This document shows, piece by piece, positions 59,016 to 64,000 of a stretch of 64,000 nucleotides of DNA; the first letter of the stretch is position 1, and each line of letters begins with the position of its first letter. Source of the stretch: Bombardia bombarda (taxonomy: Eukaryota; Ascomycota; Sordariomycetes; Sordariales; Lasiosphaeriaceae). The stretch is from the NCBI GenBank assembly GCA_030512295.1, contig JAULSR010000005.1, forward strand, positions 2,170,001-2,234,000, in the 5' to 3' direction. The notes beneath the pieces are model-generated. The model was given only the letters and a program-made list of their open reading frames with translations, ran no database searches and was not told the DNA's origin. The position numbers were made by a program, and so were the translations under genes.

Positions 59016-60432
59016 ATGATTGTTCTCAGCACCGGGCCCGTTCTCGCTGCGGCTATTGCCCCAATCGCTGGCGATTCCAGCCATGCCATTGCCGCTAGGG
59101 CTAACGCCAATGCTCCCGTGCTTCCCGCTGGCTTCCCCGCCAAGCTGGATGCCGACTTGGCCTGGGTTGGATCCGACTTCCAGAAGCAGTCCGAGTACAT
59201 CTGTCAGCTCGATGCCGATGACTTGATCGAGGTCAAGGCGGCTGTTGAGCAGTACAAGTGCAAGTCCTCCCCCACCCTTCCCCTTCCATCCTCCAATGCC
59301 TCTGCCATCTTTCATTGGTTTCAACGCTAACTTTGTACAGCTCTTGACCAGGATGGAGATCTCGTAGAGCCGCAGACCTTCCCCCTGCCGACACTAGGCC
59401 CTGAGCTCGCGGCTCTCGGCAGAGAGGTTCACTACGGCAAGGGCTTTGTTGTCATCCGCGGCATTGATCCCGCCTCGTACTCTGTCGAGGACCTCACTGT
59501 TGTCTATCTAGGAGTCCAGTCATACATCGCGGAGCAGCGTGGCCGCCAGGACAAGCGTGGAAACATGCTAGGTCAGTTACTTCACGCATTGATGACTGCG
59601 CTTCGCTAACCAATACAACGACAGTTCACATTGTTGCGGACAATAGCACCAAGCAGGCGGCTGAGCACCACCGTCACTCCAACCAGTCTATTGTAGGTTC
59701 ATGGCGAGGTTCCCATCGGACTGCACCCGGATGAGAAGCTGATCAAGTATACCAGACGTTCCACAACGAGGAGGCTGGCGATGTCGTGAGCTGGTTGACT
59801 CGCAGCACCGCAGCAGCTGGTGGCAAGTGCATCATTGCCTCGTCTTACACGGTCTACAATGTTCTGGCCGCCACCCGCCCGGAGGTGATTCGAACTCTGG
59901 CACGCTCTGATTGGCCCTTCGCTTTGTAAGTGACTCCCGCATCGGGGCTTGCTCTCCCTTCGCAATCTCTGACTTGAGTCACTCCAGGCCGCACTTCCAC
60001 TGCCGCCCTGTCATCTTTTACCAGGACTCGAAGCTGGTCACGAACTTCGGTCGTGCCGCTCTCCTGGGCAATGCGGCTCATCCTCGCCCTGAGCATCTGC
60101 CTGCTCTGACTCACCGCCAGATCGAGGCCTTGGATGCTATCGAGGCCATTGCCAAAGCAACTCAGATAGAGATCCAGACTCAGGCCGGAGACATGCACTT
60201 CATCAACAACCTGGCCATTCTTCATCGCCGTGAGGGCTTTGTCGATGGCGAGGCCGCGACTGAGAAGCGCCATCTGGTCCGCATGCGACTCCGCAGCGCT
60301 GAGCACGGATGGTCGATTCCCAAGGAGCTTACCCACGAGTGGGACGAGGCCTTCAACAAGGGTGGCGTCAAGCACTGGCACCTAGAGCCCATGCCCTCTT
60401 TCTTCTTCCCTCTCCGTCGTCAGCCTAACTGA
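59016..60432 (+). CDS. TauD/TfdA-family Fe(II)/2-oxoglutarate-dependent dioxygenase-like protein
   Basis: Five exons: 59016-59259, 59341-59571, 59625-59692, 59756-59925 and 59988-60432, about 385 residues. The first intron needs a GC donor (GCAAGT...ACAG); the join YKSLDQDGDLVEPQTFPLPT matches the family, while GT donors nearby give stops. Following exons read VHYGKGFVVIRGIDPASYSV, SYIAEQRGRQDKRG, TFHNEEAGDVVSWLTRSTAA, CIIASSYTVYNVLAATRPEV, PHFHCRPVIFYQDSKLV and MHFINNLAILHRREGFVDGE. H184 with E186 (HNE, where many relatives have HxD) and H317 are the predicted iron ligands; RHLVRMRL holds the 2-oxoglutarate Arg. Such enzymes hydroxylate small organic acids or sulfonates in the cytosol; the substrate is unknown. 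The start at 59016 is used because it begins just before the conserved part; the frame is open to ATG 58947, which abuts a donor-like GTAAGC. Confidence 0.85.
59260..59340 (+). other. GC-AG intron in the dioxygenase gene
   Basis: Intron 1 starts with GCAAGT after AAGT and ends CTAAC...TACAG. It is the only nearby donor that gives phase 1 and the conserved KSLDQDGDL join. GT donors two bases upstream or five downstream shift the frame into an early stop. Confidence 0.7.
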
Positions 60433-62313
60433 GCGATTCGCCGACATGGGTGGCCCCAAGTCCCACCTCACTGTACGTTAGCGTTTCATTGCGTTGGAAA
60501 GGTGTGTCAAGAGTATCCGCTGGGCATTGGGGGATGGGTAAAAGGCATGGGAACGGGCACTGGCGTCTTGGTCAACATTGCTTTTTTTCCTCAACGACCA
60601 CTAAGGAGTGGTCTGGGCAGCAGTGACAAAAGGTCCACATCATTAGTGAGGGAAAGGGAAGGAAACTGGTATCATTCTGCATGTTTTATTGCCAGGTTAT
60701 TCCCTCTTCTTCTCTTTCTTGCAAGGACTGGGTATCATAGAGTGCTCTTTGGTTGAGACTGCGCGGCTTGGGCGCAGGTCTCTACAATCATTTACAGATA
60801 AAGATACTAATCAAGATACGTTTTAGCAGCTATTGTCATGTTTGTGAGAGCTTTTGTCCAGAGACCGGGCAGTCTCTCAGCCTTGTAGTGAATCTCGTGC
60901 CAACCGAGGCAGCACCACTACAAAGCGGCACGTAGCCGCATGGCCCCTCGCTAATCGGGTTTGCTGTGGGCGCCGAGGTGGGTGAACCACATAATGGACA
61001 ACCACGGGGCTGGGCGCCCCGCGTCTGCAGGAGCTAGTTATGCATGTCTAAGGTGGGCTCTGGCGACCAAGCTGTTGACTGCACAAGCAGGTGGAAAAGG
61101 GGTTGAATGGTTACTTGGTTACTACCTACTAATGTAGGCCCATCCCTATCGGACGAGAGTCAATGCAGGCCTGTTTGCAAGGGGAAATGGCGGCGGCGTT
61201 GCTGCGGGCGTATCTTCGCAATAGCAGGTATCTTGAGAGAGATGCGTATGGATTGGACATGGCCGAAGTGTTTAGCGGGGAATGCCAATGCCGCAGGGTT
61301 GACTGCAGATGGCTGACTTGGCCCAAGGATTGGATTGCATAATGCCATCAGCTGCAGTAAAGGCCGATGCTAGCATTGATGAGTTTTTCTAGTCCCAGGT
61401 CTCAAACTACAGGAGTAAGTCTAGGCACATACAGTCTCGATAGGGAACTGGATCTGCAGTATACCTGCTCACCTCTTTTTTTTTTTCCCTTTGTTTATTG
61501 TCGCGCTAGCCGCTCCTCGTTCCTCCCCTCCTTCTCGGATGTGTCCCACAGAAGTTTATCCGGATTTGTTGCACGTTGACTTATTTTTCCCTCTATTGCG
61601 GCTCTTTTTCAATCCCAGCTTTCTGGGATGGACGGGAGCACGGAAGGACGGGATGAACGGCATAAACGGGATGGTTCCACCTCGCTGGGCCGGCCCGAGC
61701 GGACAGTTTTTATTCTGGCTGAAGAAACCCCGGATTTGGGCTCAGACCAACATCGGCGGAAAAAAGGAAGGGGGGGACGAAAAAGACAGGTTACTTGTTT
61801 GGACTTTTTTTCAAGCACCGGATCGCCGCGAGACATGGAACTGCCAGCCGACAGGTTGGATTTGAGTCGGTGGCGGTGGTACTCCGTAGTAGTCCGTAGT
61901 CTGCGCAGCAGCCTCCACATGTCGTGTCACACCGCTTGAACCTTTTTTTTTTTCTGTGTTTGGTTTCTGAGGAGGAAGGGTGAGGGAGGGGGGAGGGAAG
62001 ATGTGATATATGACAGGTTATATGCTGTGCTTTGTGGCGCACACCCCCTCACTCCACGTCGGGGGTAGAGACTTGGGAAAGCCCAAAAGAGACAAATGAT
62101 GACTTTGCTTTACATAGTTCACATTTGTTATTCTCCTTTGCATGGGAATTCCAATGCCAATCCTTGGGTGCGAGTGGGCAATAATCCCTTAATTCCTTTT
62201 TTTTTTTTGCTGTTCTTTTCTTTTTTTTCTTTTCTGTCCAGCTGAGGTTGTCGGTCGTTGTTGTCTTTTGCGCACCCAGCCTCCCAGCCTAACCACCCCG
62301 CATGGCAGGTACG
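60433..62313. other. Intergenic region, no supported gene
   Basis: 3' flank of the dioxygenase gene followed by DNA with only short frames. Homopolymeric T runs occur near 61475 and 62190-62235. No feature beyond these is seen. Confidence 0.5.
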
Positions 62314-62572
62314 TACAATCCAGCCCTTGAAAGTTCGTTAGCGTGGTCCAAAGGACAGGGGTCCCAGCAAAAACTTTCAAACTTAACGAAAGAATAGCCG
62401 ATTTGACGAATCAAAAACAGCTCTATTTAATAGAGGGTGTTTGATTGTATATGCAGGTAAATTTTTAAGCGTTGAGAAAGGTTTTCTGGTCGTAAAACTG
62501 TTGCAAGATGAGTTTTAACCCTAACCCCGGTCAGAGGAACCACGCTAAAGAACGAACCAGGGCTGGATTGTA
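62314..62572 (+). mobile_element. Non-autonomous TIR element A (MITE-like, 259 bp)
   Basis: Begins TACAATCCAGCCCT (62314-62327) and ends with the exact reverse complement (62559-62572). The inverted similarity continues inward: GTTCGTTAGCGTGGTCC (62333-62349) against 62536-62557, with a short gap. Both ends are TA, which fits TA target duplication of Tc1/mariner-pogo elements. It is AT-rich with no coding capacity. The superfamily is inferred from the ends only. Confidence 0.7.
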
Positions 62573-63188
62573 CACTACAACCCTGGTCTAATTGTTAGTT
62601 TGGTTCTTAGGCCCACTTTTTAACTGGGGTCCCGGCCCGGGGTCATCAGCCAATTAGATAATTTTCAGCCCGTACAGCCAACCTAAACAATTCGAAAAAT
62701 CCGTCTTGGTTAGTGTTGCTCATCTGACCACCAAAATCATCACTAAAAGCCTTACTTTTCTTATTTTCCAAGGCGATTTTGACTGATTTCGACTGTTCAA
62801 GGGCGCCGATCAAAGTGGAAATCGGTCAAAATCGGTCAATTTGAACTAACAGTCATTCAAATCAGCCAGCTAGTTAGTCAACGCTTAGGGCAGTCAAAAG
62901 AGGGCCCAGGGTAGTTATACTGGCTACTGACTTCCCGATTTGGCTAGCTTTTTTGGTTCCGACTTGGCCGTTTTTGTGCTCTTTTTTTGGACTACATAGA
63001 CGACATTTAAATACACTTTTCTTTACCTATATACAGTACAAATCCATGTCTTAGTATGTAATTTAGTTGTATTTCTGTGGCGCCAGTCAGCCTCAGTAAT
63101 TGGCTGTCAGCCCCTGTCTTTTACCCACAACTACCCCCTGCTTCGTACCAAACTAACAATTAAACCAGGGTTGGAGTGTAGTAGTGTA
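62571..63188 (+). mobile_element. Non-autonomous TIR element B (MITE-like, 618 bp)
   Basis: Left arm 62571-62604 (TACACTACAACCCTGG, then CTAATTGTTAGTTTGGT) matches the reverse complement of 63147-63188 with one mismatch and one 8-nt insertion in the right arm. Both ends are TA. It abuts element A, sharing the TA at 62571-62572, and its arms share the CCCTGGT core with element A. AT-rich, with no open frame of useful length. It is probably a relic or non-autonomous copy that needs a transposase from elsewhere. Confidence 0.75.
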
Positions 63189-64000
63189 GAGCAGGGTGGG
63201 TGACAGCACGCACGGTTGTTTTCCAACGATCTGGAACGGGCAGCTTGTTGAGCCGCTTTCAGTGCTGTCCAGTCTTTCCCTTTGCCTGCCGGGTATCCTG
63301 TACTTCTCTCTTGACAATTGGGGCCCGGACAATTCTTTCCTTGTTCAAAGTTGTAGATGGCTACCTTAGGTACTTTCCGGGCATTGCAACCCCCCGAGCT
63401 CCCAGGCTACCAAGCAGGGTGGAAATGGTACTTTTTTTCTTTTTCTTATTCCTAGTATTTCTTCTTTATCTGACATGTCACAATCGCCCGGGCCATGCAT
63501 CGCTCACTCACTCACCGCACTCGGGCGTCGGACATAGGCGGCGGGTGGCAGCAGAGGGATGGTAGCCGTATTCGTACGGCACAGCGCCAAGCATTGTCTA
63601 GTCGACCGACCACTTGCATTTTGGCAGGTGTTCCCTAGTGGCTGATATTCTCCTATCTTTTTTTCCGTCTTTCTTTTCTCTTTCCTTCACCATCTTGCCC
63701 TCTTCCCCACTTCTTACTCTTCACGGGCACTGCGATGGCCAAGGTCCTTTTTCTTTCCTTTTTCTTTTCTCAAAGAAAGTCTACCAAGCGGTATGACGTC
63801 TCTTAAAAGTACTCTGCATTGTCGGATCCAAAGATGCACTGTTATTCTGTCTCACTTGTTTTTCTTTCCAACCTTGGCGGCTGGCTGGCTGGCTACCCAG
63901 CTGTCTTGTCTCACTCTCACCAAAAATAGGGGGCCAAAGGAGACGGGTTATGTCAAAGCCGACGATAACCAGTACTGCCTAGATTTATCCGTACATAGAC
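63189..64000. other. Pyrimidine-rich region at the window edge
   Basis: No supported gene. From about 63640 to 63780 the plus strand is strongly C/T-rich, as in leaders of other genes here, so a plus-strand gene may start beyond 64000. Confidence 0.4.

Noticed and set aside
62515..62528. TTAACCCTAACCCC, telomere-like
   Set aside because: Only about two units inside a transposon-like repeat; not an array and not at an end.

Overview
This is nuclear DNA of a filamentous ascomycete (Pezizomycotina), most likely a Sordariomycete. The genes have short 55-90 nt GT-AG introns, many with CTAAC/CTGAC-like branch sites. Intergenic stretches are long and pyrimidine-rich, with many ACCT/AGGT tetranucleotide runs, and the proteins are fungal families. 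I see no bacterial operons, no CRISPR array and no rRNA or convincing tRNA gene. All gene models were read by eye; splice sites were chosen by phase and protein continuity.

Layout. 1-367: 3' end of a BUB2-like TBC GTPase-activating protein. 2640-3746: small secreted cysteine-rich, probably GPI-anchored protein. 3953-5470 (-): PAQR/hemolysin III-type membrane receptor. 6723-7497: THOC5-family mRNA-export factor. 7.5-12.2 kb: no confident gene. 12228-14488: membrane glycosyltransferase (GT2-like). 17778-18683: DJ-1/PfpI protein. 19714-21362: nucleolar-type FKBP prolyl isomerase. 22195-25651: AGC-type protein kinase with an in-frame TAG in its kinase domain. 26088-27830 (-): ISC1-type sphingolipid phospholipase C, divergent from a SWD3/WDR5-like WD40 protein (28612-30431). 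30987-31407 (-): KEOPS subunit Pcc1, divergent from CDC14 phosphatase (32452-34662). 38742-40361: SWIM zinc-finger protein. 41040-42851 (-): degenerate kinase-like protein. 42.9-52.3 kb: gene-poor. 52272-55374: Zn2Cys6-like regulator whose start codon appears to be an exon by itself. 59016-60432: TauD/TfdA-type dioxygenase with a GC-AG intron. 62314-63188: two abutting terminal-inverted-repeat elements without coding capacity.

Most genes are unrelated housekeeping functions: mitotic exit (BUB2, CDC14), RNA export, chromatin (SWD3, FKBP), tRNA modification (PCC1) and sphingolipid turnover. They do not form a metabolic cluster.

The most interesting locus is the kinase at 22.2-25.7 kb. The TAG replaces the first Trp of the conserved DWWSxG motif, and the frame stays open for over 450 further codons with normal kinase sequence. 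This matches the PUK1/stk-21 kinase of Fusarium and Neurospora, whose UAG codons are read as UGG after A-to-I mRNA editing during sexual development. Here the A sits in the loop of a short predicted hairpin, so this gene is probably decoded only after editing.
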